Of a DNA stretch of 35,661 nucleotides, positions 1 to 8,067 are shown one piece after another (position 1 is the first letter of the stretch; the number at the start of each line of letters is the position of its first letter). The DNA is from Pseudobacteriovorax antillogorgiicola (lineage in GTDB: Bacteria > Bdellovibrionota_B > Oligoflexia > Oligoflexales > RGVZ01). Position numbers and translations under genes: made by a program. The stretch lies in the NCBI GenBank assembly GCA_945898195.1, contig CAMDHM010000033.1:1-35661 (forward strand), given 5' to 3'. The notes beneath the pieces are model-generated. The model had not been told where the DNA came from, did not search any database, and worked only from the letters and a program-made list of their open reading frames with translations.

Positions 1-2
1 AC

Positions 3-140
3 GTCGGCGCACACAATGTGATGATTGATCTGAAACGGGAAAGCGCGGCGCGGGCGCGATTCAAGGGACAAAGGCAAGGGGCCCAGAAAGTCTGGGCCCT
101 CGGGGTGCTCGCGATTACGGCGCCAGGCGCAGCCATGTAG
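3..140 (+). CDS. Possible 3' end of a gene cut by the window edge
   Basis: One plus-strand frame is open from the window edge to a TAG at 138-140, giving about 45 residues rich in Arg, Lys and Ala (VGAHNVMIDLKRES at the start, ending AITAPGAAM). The other two plus frames stop within 30 bp. I do not recognise it. It could be the tail of a gene beginning outside the window or a chance open frame. The perfect hairpin at 79-99 lies inside it, which argues mildly against coding. Confidence 0.2.
   Translation, partial: VGAHNVMIDLKRESAARARFKGQRQGAQKVWALGVLAITAPGAAM
79..99. terminator. Perfect 9-bp stem-loop, possible terminator
   Basis: GGGCCCAGA (79-87) pairs perfectly with TCTGGGCCC (91-99) around a 3-nt loop. 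It lies 57 bp past the hepT stop. No strong U-tract follows on either strand, so it is not a textbook intrinsic terminator. It may act as a transcript end or 3' stabiliser for hepT or for whatever enters from the left. Confidence 0.3.
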
Positions 141-155
141 AGCAGTTTATATGCC

Positions 156-575
156 TTAAGACAGCCTGATGGCTGCCTTCGCAAACGAAATCAGATCCGT
201 CAAATGAGTTCGGACGATACCATCGATGATTTTTAAATTAAGACCTTGATAATCGTGGACCGCCGTATTCCGAAACCCGACCATGCTGATCATGCGCTTG
301 TATAGTAGGTCATCAATAAGATTCGCCTGATGAAGGAATTTAAAAGCTTCTCTCGACTCCGCCGGTAGGCCAAGTTTTTTTAGGCGGACAATCCGCATCG
401 CAGCATCGATACTTGCCTGACAGGCACGCTCAAGGTTCAGAAGCACCGAATCTTGCTTGGTCTGACTCAAAACTTCAATGCCAGCGGCTTCTCCCATTTC
501 CTCAGTAATCCGCTGAACACAGCGCTCAATGATTTGGGACTTCCTTATTAGGATCGGGTCAACCGCCATAGACAC
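156..575 (-). CDS. hepT: HepT-like HEPN-domain RNase toxin
   Basis: A 139-residue all-helical protein of the HEPN/HepT (DUF86) family, the RNase toxin half of HepT-MntA systems. The C-terminal part carries the RX4HXY motif in GFRNTAVHDY: Arg102, His107 and Tyr109. In characterised HepT proteins the Arg and His form the RNase site, and the Tyr is the residue AMPylated by MntA. Length is normal for the family. The start lies inside mntA (17-bp overlap), the usual antitoxin-first coupled order. ATG at 575 is used; an in-frame ATG two codons later is equally possible. Family assignment is firm from motif and partner; toxicity is inferred. Confidence 0.9.
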   Translation of the reverse strand: MSMAVDPILIRKSQIIERCVQRITEEMGEAAGIEVLSQTKQDSVLLNLERACQASIDAAMRIVRLKKLGLPAESREAFKFLHQANLIDDLLYKRMISMVGFRNTAVHDYQGLNLKIIDGIVRTHLTDLISFAKAAIRLS

Positions 576-987
576 TCCCGCGTTTCACAATATCTTCGAT
601 GATTTCCCTACGCTCGTTTTGAAGATCGGAATACATCGACATGAGGCTGTTTTCATAAAGAGCGACGCTCTCATTCTCGGCTCCCCAAATACATTGACCC
701 TCACCCACAACCTGAAACGCAATCTCTGTCGATGCTCGACGAAGATCCAAAATGTCGATGTCTCGTCCCAGTCGCACACCAAGATCACTGCGAAGTTGCA
801 AAGCTTGAGACGGTTGGATGGAATCTATTTGTACGACAGCGATATCGACATCACTATCGGATCTACCTTCGCCGCGGGCCATTGACCCGTAGATATACAC
901 ACCCTGCGCCAATGGCAAACATCTCCGGACCATTTCAACAATGTCCCGATTGTCTTCTTTCGATAAGGTATTAATGCTAGCTGCCAT
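559..987 (-). CDS. mntA: MntA-like nucleotidyltransferase antitoxin
   Basis: A 142-residue minimal nucleotidyltransferase. The pol-beta-fold signature GSX10DXD is intact (Gly34-Ser35, Asp46, Asp48), and an RDIDIL segment supplies a candidate third acidic residue (Asp76 or Asp78). In studied MntA proteins this site adds AMP to the HepT tyrosine and neutralises it, so the intact site suggests a working antitoxin. It is the upstream gene of the pair and overlaps hepT by 17 bp. No clear Shine-Dalgarno sequence precedes the ATG. An inverted repeat and a good -10 box lie just upstream (separate entries). The pair faces the terminator of the operon to its right and has no other partner gene. Confidence 0.9.
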   Translation of the reverse strand: MAASINTLSKEDNRDIVEMVRRCLPLAQGVYIYGSMARGEGRSDSDVDIAVVQIDSIQPSQALQLRSDLGVRLGRDIDILDLRRASTEIAFQVVGEGQCIWGAENESVALYENSLMSMYSDLQNERREIIEDIVKRGSVYGG

Positions 988-996
988 TTCGGACCA

Positions 997-1018
997 ATCG
1001 AATGTGATTTCTTTCGAT
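997..1018. promoter_or_regulatory. Inverted repeat upstream of mntA, candidate operator
   Basis: ATCGAA (997-1002) and TTCGAT (1013-1018) form an inverted repeat with a 10-bp spacer, starting 10 bp before the mntA start codon. The right arm belongs to a 10-bp direct repeat, TTCTTTCGAT, found at 1009-1018 and again at 955-964 inside the first codons of mntA. The position between a possible -10 box and the start codon suits an autoregulatory site. This is inference from position and symmetry only. Confidence 0.3.
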
Positions 1019-1021
1019 CAT

Positions 1022-1027
1022 ATTGTA
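1022..1027 (-). promoter_or_regulatory. Candidate -10 box for mntA-hepT
   Basis: On the minus strand the hexamer TACAAT matches the sigma70 -10 consensus at 5 of 6 positions and sits about 35 bp before the mntA start. No good -35 hexamer is found at 16-18 bp spacing, so the call rests on one box in an AT-rich spacer. Confidence 0.3.
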
Positions 1028-1062
1028 CTACAGCTTTATTAATGAACCCATGATTGGTCGGA

Positions 1063-1098
1063 TAAAAAAAATGCGGGCCCCATTACAGAGCCCGCATC
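1063..1098 (-). terminator. Rho-independent terminator of the kdsB-aroC operon
   Basis: Read on the minus strand, ATGCGGGC (1097-1090) pairs perfectly with GCCCGCAT (1078-1071) around an 11-nt loop, and an unbroken run of T residues follows (1070-1064). It lies 35 bp past the stop of the M48-like lipoprotein gene, the last gene of the minus-strand operon, and is the clearest intrinsic terminator in the window. Confidence 0.9.
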
Positions 1099-1132
1099 GA
1101 ATTATTTTATGCTCAGAATCCCGCTCGCGGCC

Positions 1133-3145
1133 TTAGAAGGGCGAGAAGGCGCAGCCACTATGAACGAACTTGTTGGCATGCCCAGCCGCCCGCTTGATCT
1201 CACGACTGAGATTGCCATCTAGGCCTTTAATGCCTTTGACACTACCATCCACAGCATCGTCGGCAGTCGCTTCCTTAGCAATTTCCTGCAGGTCACGCCA
1301 ACCAGATGCCGACAAAAGTCCGCGCTTGCCGTCACCAGAAAACTTGTACTTATGGGCCCGAATTTCCCGATCCACATTGAATGCGCGGTAACAAGTATGG
1401 TGGTGGGGATCGGCAAAGTTACCAATGGCCACGAATTTGAACTTACCCGCACTGTCCAGCCAGCCGTTATCATATAACTTCTGGCACTGGTCAGCCGGAG
1501 TTTCCAAGAGGCTCGCCGACGGCTTGCTGCCTTGGCTCGCCATCCATTTTCCAAGGTTCAGGTAAGATTCAGCAGCAGATTTTGGATTTAAACCCAAATC
1601 ATTAAGCCACTCCGTTCCAAGCTCGTCCGCTTCCTGCTCATTAGTATAGTAACCAAGGTGCTCGTCATAAGCCATCTGGATGGTTTTTATTGCAGCTTCC
1701 TCTTCATCCCACAAGTGAGTCGACACGCGTTTAAGTAAGCCAGCAACATCCTTCGCACCTTTTGGCGCTTTGTCTGGCAAGAGCACCGCCACCTTGCGCA
1801 ACAGACGCGTTATTGCAGGGTGCATATCCACATCGCTTTCAATCCAGCCCGGCCATGAAGGCGAAGCGATTTTAATAAGAACATCATCCCAACTCATGGC
1901 CTGGCCACGGACTTCATCGCCCGCTTCGAGTGGAATATCGGCCAAGCACTCGATTGCCAGGTCTTCGAATTTTGAATAGACCTTCAGGCCTTCGGCATTC
2001 ATTTCGCGTAGAGGGAACAGGAACGTCGCCTGATTGAAATCATCTGTTTCAGTTTCTTTTGACAACTGGCTACAGGCCTTGCTGCAAGACTTATCCTCTT
2101 TACAGACTGCTAGCGCCATGTCACCCGTCGCCATGAACAATGCCGAGTGAATCTTCTGATGGGGCACACGTTTGAAGATCTCCATGGTCCCGATCATCGA
2201 CGTACTCTCTAGCGCACGCTTACCGAGGCTGCCCATGGAAGAAACACCATTAGGGCGAACTGCAAGGACATCTTTTTCAGCCTGGTAAAACAACCCATAG
2301 AGTGCACTGGGAGCCGTCATATGGGACCGATAGTAGTGGCCGAGCTCATGAGCAATCACGCTCGCAACTTCTCGCTCTTCCAAGACCGTGATCAAGCCTG
2401 CATAAATATTGACCCAGTCCGCAGTGCGGAGAAGAACAAGTTTTTTGGATCCACGAAACGCACCCAAATCTTGATCGGTGTCGCAAGCCTTGTTTGGAGC
2501 AATAAAATGCGTATCACCATCTTTTTCCAGGGTGATTTTGCAGCCTTTAGGTGCCCGCAGATTGAATTCTCGCATGGCCGCCGCAACTTCATTCCGGGCA
2601 GTTAGGTCGTCTTTTGCTGGCATACAGGCGATTTCTTCTGACGGCCACAATTCAAACGAACCGCCGGCAATATCGAAAAAGATTTGCGGAGTCGAAGGCT
2701 TCTCAGAGCGTTCCTTGAACCGAATTTCGATATCGTGGCACACCGGCACGGGCGCTATGAAAGCGTTAAAGCTCGGGTTCACAATAATGCGAGCTTTTGG
2801 TTTAGGCACGCCAGTCATCTGCTCTGGATTTTTGGACCGCAGATTGGCATCAAAACGGTCGATCCAAATCTGAACACGAAGGGTCAACGCGTTGTCTGGC
2901 GGCAGAAAGTTGTCGCTGATCTCTACCAATGGCGCGACAAACTTTAGGTAATCATTATCGCCGACGACACCCCACTGATAGCCTAAGGTGCTGTGAGTTG
3001 GATCATTAGCATCATGGAATAATTCGGAGACGTTACCTGTGTTTTTGCCACATGCGCCAAGAAAAGCAAAGCTCGCCAAAACAGCGATCGATGCCCGGTT
3101 GTGGCTGAACAACGCACGAAAATAAGTCCTGGCTGCTGCTTTCAC
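1133..3145 (-). CDS. Lipoprotein with M48-like zinc metalloprotease domain
   Basis: An exported lipoprotein of about 670 residues. The start is placed at GTG 3145, because GGAGG stands 5 nt before it; a GTG four codons upstream lacks this support. The N terminus has a basic region, a hydrophobic stretch and a canonical lipobox LGAC with Cys32. The zinc site is HELGH at about 266-270, inside VASVIAHELGHYYRSH. A later NEQEADELG (about 502-510) resembles the third-ligand Glu helix of M48 peptidases. About 230 residues separate the two, far more than in compact M48 enzymes such as BepA or LoiP, so there is a large Cys-containing insertion. Peptidase family is inferred from motifs. It follows aroC by 46 bp and is the last gene of the operon. 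A role in envelope protein turnover is plausible but unproven. Confidence 0.8.
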   Translation of the reverse strand: MKAAARTYFRALFSHNRASIAVLASFAFLGACGKNTGNVSELFHDANDPTHSTLGYQWGVVGDNDYLKFVAPLVEISDNFLPPDNALTLRVQIWIDRFDANLRSKNPEQMTGVPKPKARIIVNPSFNAFIAPVPVCHDIEIRFKERSEKPSTPQIFFDIAGGSFELWPSEEIACMPAKDDLTARNEVAAAMREFNLRAPKGCKITLEKDGDTHFIAPNKACDTDQDLGAFRGSKKLVLLRTADWVNIYAGLITVLEEREVASVIAHELGHYYRSHMTAPSALYGLFYQAEKDVLAVRPNGVSSMGSLGKRALESTSMIGTMEIFKRVPHQKIHSALFMATGDMALAVCKEDKSCSKACSQLSKETETDDFNQATFLFPLREMNAEGLKVYSKFEDLAIECLADIPLEAGDEVRGQAMSWDDVLIKIASPSWPGWIESDVDMHPAITRLLRKVAVLLPDKAPKGAKDVAGLLKRVSTHLWDEEEAAIKTIQMAYDEHLGYYTNEQEADELGTEWLNDLGLNPKSAAESYLNLGKWMASQGSKPSASLLETPADQCQKLYDNGWLDSAGKFKFVAIGNFADPHHHTCYRAFNVDREIRAHKYKFSGDGKRGLLSASGWRDLQEIAKEATADDAVDGSVKGIKGLDGNLSREIKRAAGHANKFVHSGCAFSPF

Positions 3146-3191
3146 GCAAGCCTCCACAATCGCTAAATGTCAACATTGACCGACTGGCCAG

Positions 3192-4301
3192 TTATACCTT
3201 GCCGAAGTTCAATTGCAAGGCATTATTTCTAAGAAAATGGTCCATAATCACTAACCAAACCATGGCTTCCACCATAGGGACCGCACGCGGCAGAACACAG
3301 GGATCGTGACGCCCCGGTACCCCTCCATCCAAGGTTACCTTTTTTTTGTCTTTAGTTATCGTATGTTGGGGCTTAGCGATCGAGGCTACCGGTTTAAATG
3401 CAACCCGCATCGTGACCGGCGCCCCATTGCCGATCCCACCCTGAATTCCGCCGGACCGATTTGTCAGCGTGGGCCCGTTCCTGCCGGGCAGTTCCACAAA
3501 GGAATCGTTGTGTTCACTGCCGCGCATCCTGGCCCCGGCAAACCCGGACCCAATTTCAAAACCCTTGGTCGCGGGCAGACTTAAAAGTGCCTTGGCCAGG
3601 TCGGCCTCCAACTTATCAAAAACCGGATCTCCGAGGCCCACAGGAAGTCCCCTGACGACACATCCAATCACCCCGCCAACGGAATCCCCATCAGCCCTGG
3701 CTAACTCGATGGCTTGGATCATGGCCTTCGCGATTGCCGGCAGCGGACACCGGACCTCGCTCTGCGCTACCTGCTCTAGCGTGACCGTCAAAGGATCAAT
3801 CGCGGCATCAATCTGATGCACCGATTCCACCCACGCAACCACTTCAATTCCCGGAACGACAGCTTTCAGAATCTGACTGGCAACTGCTGCCGCCGCAACG
3901 CGCCCAATGGTCTCCCGCGCACTGGCACGACCACCGCCACTGGCCGCGCGAATTCCATATTTCGCCTCGGTCGTAAAATCAGCATGAGAGGGTCGAAAAA
4001 CATCACGCAACGCGGCATAATCGTCTGGCCGGGCGTCTTGATTTCGCACCATGAGGCAAAGTGGAGTTCCCAAAGTCATTCCATCTTGCAGGCCTGACAG
4101 GCATTCTATTCGATCCGTTTCCTGGCGCTGGGAAACAAGGCTGCCTTGGCCTGGGCGGCGCCGGTTCAGCCAATCTTGAACGACAGAAAGGTCAATGGTT
4201 TGCCTTGGCGGCACGCCGTCAATCACAACACCCACGGCTCCGCCGTGGGATTCCCCAAAGGTTGTGGTTCGAAAAAATTGTCCGAAACTATTTCCTGGCA
4301 T
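3192..4301 (-). CDS. aroC: Chorismate synthase
   Basis: Converts 5-enolpyruvylshikimate-3-phosphate to chorismate with reduced FMN, the last step of the shikimate pathway (cytosolic). Length (369 residues) is usual. Diagnostic segments are the N-terminal [33 protein letters not shown], the substrate/FMN-binding [17 protein letters not shown] and [15 protein letters not shown] 4301 is preceded by AGAGG at good spacing. It starts 16 bp after the stop of the upstream gluzincin/beta-barrel gene and ends 46 bp before the M48-like lipoprotein, so it is embedded in an envelope-flavoured operon. Nothing suggests loss of function. Confidence 0.98.
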   Translation of the reverse strand: MPGNSFGQFFRTTTFGESHGGAVGVVIDGVPPRQTIDLSVVQDWLNRRRPGQGSLVSQRQETDRIECLSGLQDGMTLGTPLCLMVRNQDARPDDYAALRDVFRPSHADFTTEAKYGIRAASGGGRASARETIGRVAAAAVASQILKAVVPGIEVVAWVESVHQIDAAIDPLTVTLEQVAQSEVRCPLPAIAKAMIQAIELARADGDSVGGVIGCVVRGLPVGLGDPVFDKLEADLAKALLSLPATKGFEIGSGFAGARMRGSEHNDSFVELPGRNGPTLTNRSGGIQGGIGNGAPVTMRVAFKPVASIAKPQHTITKDKKKVTLDGGVPGRHDPCVLPRAVPMVEAMVWLVIMDHFLRNNALQLNFGKV

Positions 4302-4317
4302 GAAACCTCTAAAAAAC

Positions 4318-7146
4318 TCAGAAAAGCGCGTCGAAACCGACGGTCAAGTAAACTTCCCATGGTTTTTCAACCACCTGCCCCACCCCACCGCCAACGTTGA
4401 ATCGGACACCTTTGTTATCCAGTTGCAAATCCAAGTTATAGCCATGGGCTGCATTTAATTGTCCGGCTCCCGGCATTGGTCCGTTCCATGCTCCGCCATA
4501 ATTTAGAAATGCCGTGAAGTCGAGGCGATCCACGTAAAATATCCAAAGCAACTTCTCAAAATCCTCGACCAACGGCACGGTCCAGTCACTTCTGATGCGT
4601 CCTTGCGTGTCGCCGTAACGTCCCGCAAAAAGCCAGCCCTCGCCGGCTAAACCAAAACTATTCTTGTTGAATCCCCCGCCGCTACCTGGAACGAAAGTTT
4701 TGAGGGGACGATAAACTTCCCGCAATTGCGGCCGTTTCTTACCGCGTGTCCGTGATGCTTCCGCTCCAAATCCGAGCATTGATTTCCATACATGTGGATC
4801 CCAAGATAAATTCAATTGAGCCCCAAAGGCATTATAGTCAAAATTATCGTTAAGGGATTCCGGAGCGACCCGAGCAAAAAGTCCCTCGCTCAACCCAAGA
4901 CGCCCACCCATAAGCGGCGTTGATCCCGACAGACTTGTTGAAAATTCACTCAACAATCCAGAACGAACATTAATAGGACCAAGATATGGCGCCAAGGAAG
5001 ATCGTTTGAATCCAAATCCAAGCGCCAATGCCGTTGAATTTAAACGCCAAGAAATATCGGAGTCAGCCTTGACCCCCATCTCATCCTGATAAGACAGCTC
5101 CACTTTAGCATCCGGCGAAGTTCTAGCCATTCCGTTGTAGGTCTGCTGGCGGAACATCGCCAATGACAGCGTTGGCTTGAACCTGGTTGAAATAAGGCGA
5201 ATATCCGTATTGGGATAGCGGCTCTCCGCGCCCACCAAGAAACTGAGGCGCAAAGTTTCGTTCTGCAAATGATCCATGAGTGGCACAGAAACAAAACCGA
5301 ACTGCGGGCCAAGCGCATCATCCGCACCAATCCAAGGAAAAGCCAACACACTCCGCCCACGCCATTTAGCATCACGCACTTCGATTTTACTGCTGGCCGC
5401 AGAATCATCCATCTGCACATGGTCCACCACGCCCCCCTCTTTGGAGGGCTCGGCAACCGCAAGGCGCAAGGCTTCATCAAAATCGACTCGTCGGCCAGCC
5501 TCCGATTGCGAAAGGCGCACCGCTTCCAACAAGGGCGATGTCGGGCCAGGGGCAGGACGGCATTCAGATAACGGAAAATCCCGGCGCAACTCTCCCGCTT
5601 GATAGCGCTTCACGACGGTTCCGCCCGGAGCCCAGAAAACCATGGCCACGGCGGAACTACCCAGCGACTCCATTTTGACCGGAAGGTCGACCAAACGATT
5701 CATCCCGCGACACGCGCCGTCCTTCGCCTCGAAGGCAATTAAAAAACGATGGGTCCGTCCGGCTCCAATCATCATGAGATCGTCGCCTTGACGGGCCATG
5801 GACACCGGTTCGATTCCACTGACAGCAGAAAATTTCAAGCCTGCCGGAGCAGCAGTTGCCGCACCCCTTCGCCAGCTCAAAATATCGAATTGATCCGCCG
5901 TAAGGCTGTGACGTCGACGCGACAAATAAATTTTTTGCTCCGCAATATCTGCACCTAACCATTCTAAAGAAACCGGAAAACGCGCCTCTGCCGGACAAAC
6001 GATAGGGCCTGTTCCCTCATAGTCCTGACGGCATAATCGCGTCACATTTTTGCGCTGCTCCATCCAAACCAAATCGGGGCCAAGACGAATGTGATGCCAG
6101 GCTTGCAAATCCGTGTCGCCACGATTTGACTTTACGTTGCGATGGTTCGCAGAGCCTTTTGGTTCTTTTTCGAGGGCGGTCAACCAACCAGACTTCGGCT
6201 CGTAAACTCCAAGCTGAGCTTCGGAGTTGAAACTACCAGCCAACAATGCAGCGCCTTGGCTTACTGCGGAAGCAGCCACGGGCTTCGCCGATGCCCCTTC
6301 AAGTTTGCGGTGCCTCGCCGTTGACTCTTGCTGATACTGCAGAAACAAGTTCCGACCGGGGGTCCCAAGGCTGTCATCCATCGGCATAAAACCGTTGAAG
6401 GGAACAGCCGCCCATGGCCACCACCAAGGCATCGACTTGTCGCGAAAACGTTGCAATATTTCTGGCAGCCGTGCCGCGCCATCTTTGCGTAAAAGCCAAG
6501 ATACAAAAGACCCTGATACAGCGTAACCGCGCCCCGAAAACGCTGATCCGTAAAGGCTGTGCATCCGGTCGTAGGATGGCCAATTTCCAGTTAATGCCTG
6601 ATAACGTTCAATCGATGCTTGGTAATCTGAACCCACCGACGCACTCGTGGCCTCGGCAAGGCCTTCAATGAACCAAACAGGCATCCAAGGTAAATGCAGG
6701 ACTGCGCCGGCTGGTCCGAAAATATTCTTCATGTGCCGGTACATCATGGCATGCGTGTATTCGTGCCAGATCAGCGCACGGTTACCCTGACCCATGGTCT
6801 GGATTTCCAGGGCGTCGGTTATAAAATTGGCAAACGAGGCACCATCTGTGACCGACGACACGATCACCGGCAACGGTTTGTCGCGCGTCACTCCAATCCA
6901 ACGCTCAAGATAGGGCCGAGCCGCCTCGAGCGCGCGCAGGGTCAGACGCCCCTCTTCGGGGGTTTCACGATCAAAGTAAACATTGAAATTCGGATCTGAT
7001 GCCTCGGAGAACTCTAAGTCACCTTGGTTTTGACCAAAACCAATGGGAAGGGCTTGGGCAGGGGGCACCGCGACAATCACCGCGACGATCGCAGCAAGCA
7101 GACTGGCTGCTGCCCCAAAATTTCGTGTTCTAAGAGAAACGGACAC
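4318..7146 (-). CDS. Exported gluzincin metalloprotease fused to an outer-membrane beta-barrel
   Basis: A protein of about 942 residues. GTG 7146 is taken as start because GGAGG stands 6 nt upstream; a longer frame from 7203 would overlap kdsB by 74 bp instead of 17. A Sec signal peptide ends at AQA just before LPIGFG. Residues about 30-260 form a peptidase MA-like/gluzincin domain: [11 protein letters not shown] (zinc His128 and His132, catalytic Glu129), then WFIEGLAE about 30 residues later giving a third ligand Glu. The middle (about 290-560) has loose beta-propeller-like repeats. The last roughly 330 residues show alternating strand patterns with Gly and aromatic residues and end in [11 protein letters not shown], a terminal Phe typical of barrels inserted by BAM. 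Placement in the outer membrane is inferred. No named relative recognised. Confidence 0.8.
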   Translation of the reverse strand: MSVSLRTRNFGAAASLLAAIVAVIVAVPPAQALPIGFGQNQGDLEFSEASDPNFNVYFDRETPEEGRLTLRALEAARPYLERWIGVTRDKPLPVIVSSVTDGASFANFITDALEIQTMGQGNRALIWHEYTHAMMYRHMKNIFGPAGAVLHLPWMPVWFIEGLAEATSASVGSDYQASIERYQALTGNWPSYDRMHSLYGSAFSGRGYAVSGSFVSWLLRKDGAARLPEILQRFRDKSMPWWWPWAAVPFNGFMPMDDSLGTPGRNLFLQYQQESTARHRKLEGASAKPVAASAVSQGAALLAGSFNSEAQLGVYEPKSGWLTALEKEPKGSANHRNVKSNRGDTDLQAWHHIRLGPDLVWMEQRKNVTRLCRQDYEGTGPIVCPAEARFPVSLEWLGADIAEQKIYLSRRRHSLTADQFDILSWRRGAATAAPAGLKFSAVSGIEPVSMARQGDDLMMIGAGRTHRFLIAFEAKDGACRGMNRLVDLPVKMESLGSSAVAMVFWAPGGTVVKRYQAGELRRDFPLSECRPAPGPTSPLLEAVRLSQSEAGRRVDFDEALRLAVAEPSKEGGVVDHVQMDDSAASSKIEVRDAKWRGRSVLAFPWIGADDALGPQFGFVSVPLMDHLQNETLRLSFLVGAESRYPNTDIRLISTRFKPTLSLAMFRQQTYNGMARTSPDAKVELSYQDEMGVKADSDISWRLNSTALALGFGFKRSSLAPYLGPINVRSGLLSEFSTSLSGSTPLMGGRLGLSEGLFARVAPESLNDNFDYNAFGAQLNLSWDPHVWKSMLGFGAEASRTRGKKRPQLREVYRPLKTFVPGSGGGFNKNSFGLAGEGWLFAGRYGDTQGRIRSDWTVPLVEDFEKLLWIFYVDRLDFTAFLNYGGAWNGPMPGAGQLNAAHGYNLDLQLDNKGVRFNVGGGVGQVVEKPWEVYLTVGFDALF

Positions 7147-7972
7147 GTGCAGCCTCCAAGTCAGCCGGAGTATCGATCCCCAAAGATTCCCCAGATGCCT
7201 CATGCATTAAAATTCGCCAACCAGCCTCGAGGGCACGAAGTTGCTCAAGCCTCTCCGTCACCTCCAGTGGACTGGGCGGCAGCGCACAAAATGACTCCAG
7301 CGCTTCACGGTCAAAGGCATACACGCCCATGTGTACAAGGAAGCTGCCCGCTAACTTTCCATGAAGATCACGATTGTGGGGAATCGGACTTCTGGAAAAA
7401 TAAAGGGCGTGTCCATCTTTCGAACAGACAACCTTGACGCAAGACGGTGCAGCGAAACGCTCCGCGTCCTGCGAAAGGAAGCAAAGGCTGCCCATTCGAG
7501 TCGCCAATGGCTTGACGGGACTATGGGGGCTTGCAAGAGCGCGTTCCTGAACCTGCTGAGCCACAAAGGCGGTGCAAAGGCTGATCAGGTCCTTGGGGTC
7601 AATGAAAGGCTCGTCGCCCTGAACATTAAGAATATACGAACGGGATGATGCAGATTGACCAGGGTCCCGATAAAGGCGCGCCACTTCCGCGCAACGGTCC
7701 GTGCCAGTCGCATGGTCCCGGCTGGTCATAAGGTAGGGTACGCCGAATTGCCGGCAAGCAGCCGCGACACGTTCCTCGTCCACAGCCACCACAATGGCAG
7801 CCCCTGCCTGCGCCAAAGGCGCAAGATTTTCGTAGACCCTGACCACCATGGGTTTGCCGCCGAGATCTAGAATTGCCTTCTGCGGCAGGCGCGTTGAGGC
7901 CAGCCTGGCCGGAACCACGACCAACCAGTTTCGCAAATCAGCAAAATCACTTCCAGTCATATTCTTCGCCAT
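7130..7972 (-). CDS. kdsB: 3-deoxy-manno-octulosonate cytidylyltransferase
   Basis: Activates Kdo with CTP to CMP-Kdo for attachment to lipid A (cytosolic). Recognised by VVVPARLASTRLPQKAIL near the N terminus, GGKPMVVRVYE, SRDHATGTDRCAEVA and LNVQGDEPFIDP, all standard for the family. At 280 residues it is somewhat longer than the E. coli enzyme, mostly through about 14 extra N-terminal residues. ATG 7972 is used, and ATG at codon 5 is an alternative; neither has a strong ribosome site. It is the first gene of the operon, and its last 17 bp overlap the start of the gluzincin/beta-barrel gene, whose GGAGG lies within kdsB. This is good evidence of translational coupling and of an LPS-bearing host. 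Confidence 0.97.
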   Translation of the reverse strand: MAKNMTGSDFADLRNWLVVVPARLASTRLPQKAILDLGGKPMVVRVYENLAPLAQAGAAIVVAVDEERVAAACRQFGVPYLMTSRDHATGTDRCAEVARLYRDPGQSASSRSYILNVQGDEPFIDPKDLISLCTAFVAQQVQERALASPHSPVKPLATRMGSLCFLSQDAERFAAPSCVKVVCSKDGHALYFSRSPIPHNRDLHGKLAGSFLVHMGVYAFDREALESFCALPPSPLEVTERLEQLRALEAGWRILMHEASGESLGIDTPADLEAARVRFS

Positions 7973-7974
7973 AC

Positions 7975-8004
7975 TTGCAAGGACCTTATCTGCATTGCTA
8001 ACAT
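7975..8004 (+). promoter_or_regulatory. Candidate extended -10 promoter for the sigma-like gene
   Basis: In the 95-bp divergent spacer, TTGCAA (7975-7980) is followed after 18 bp by TAACAT (7999-8004), with TG one base before the hexamer (7996-7997), an extended -10. It would drive the plus-strand gene starting at 8068. The reverse direction (kdsB operon) must also start in this spacer, but I could not find a convincing box pair. Confidence 0.35.
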
Positions 8005-8067
8005 GATGTCATAACACAGCGTGAATTAAACCAGATTTTCATCTTTCCGAATTCGCGGGACGGCACC

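Noticed and set aside
7147-7203. Upstream start for the gluzincin/beta-barrel gene
   Set aside because: It would add 19 residues in front of the signal peptide and overlap kdsB by 74 bp, whereas GTG 7146 has a GGAGG at 6 nt.
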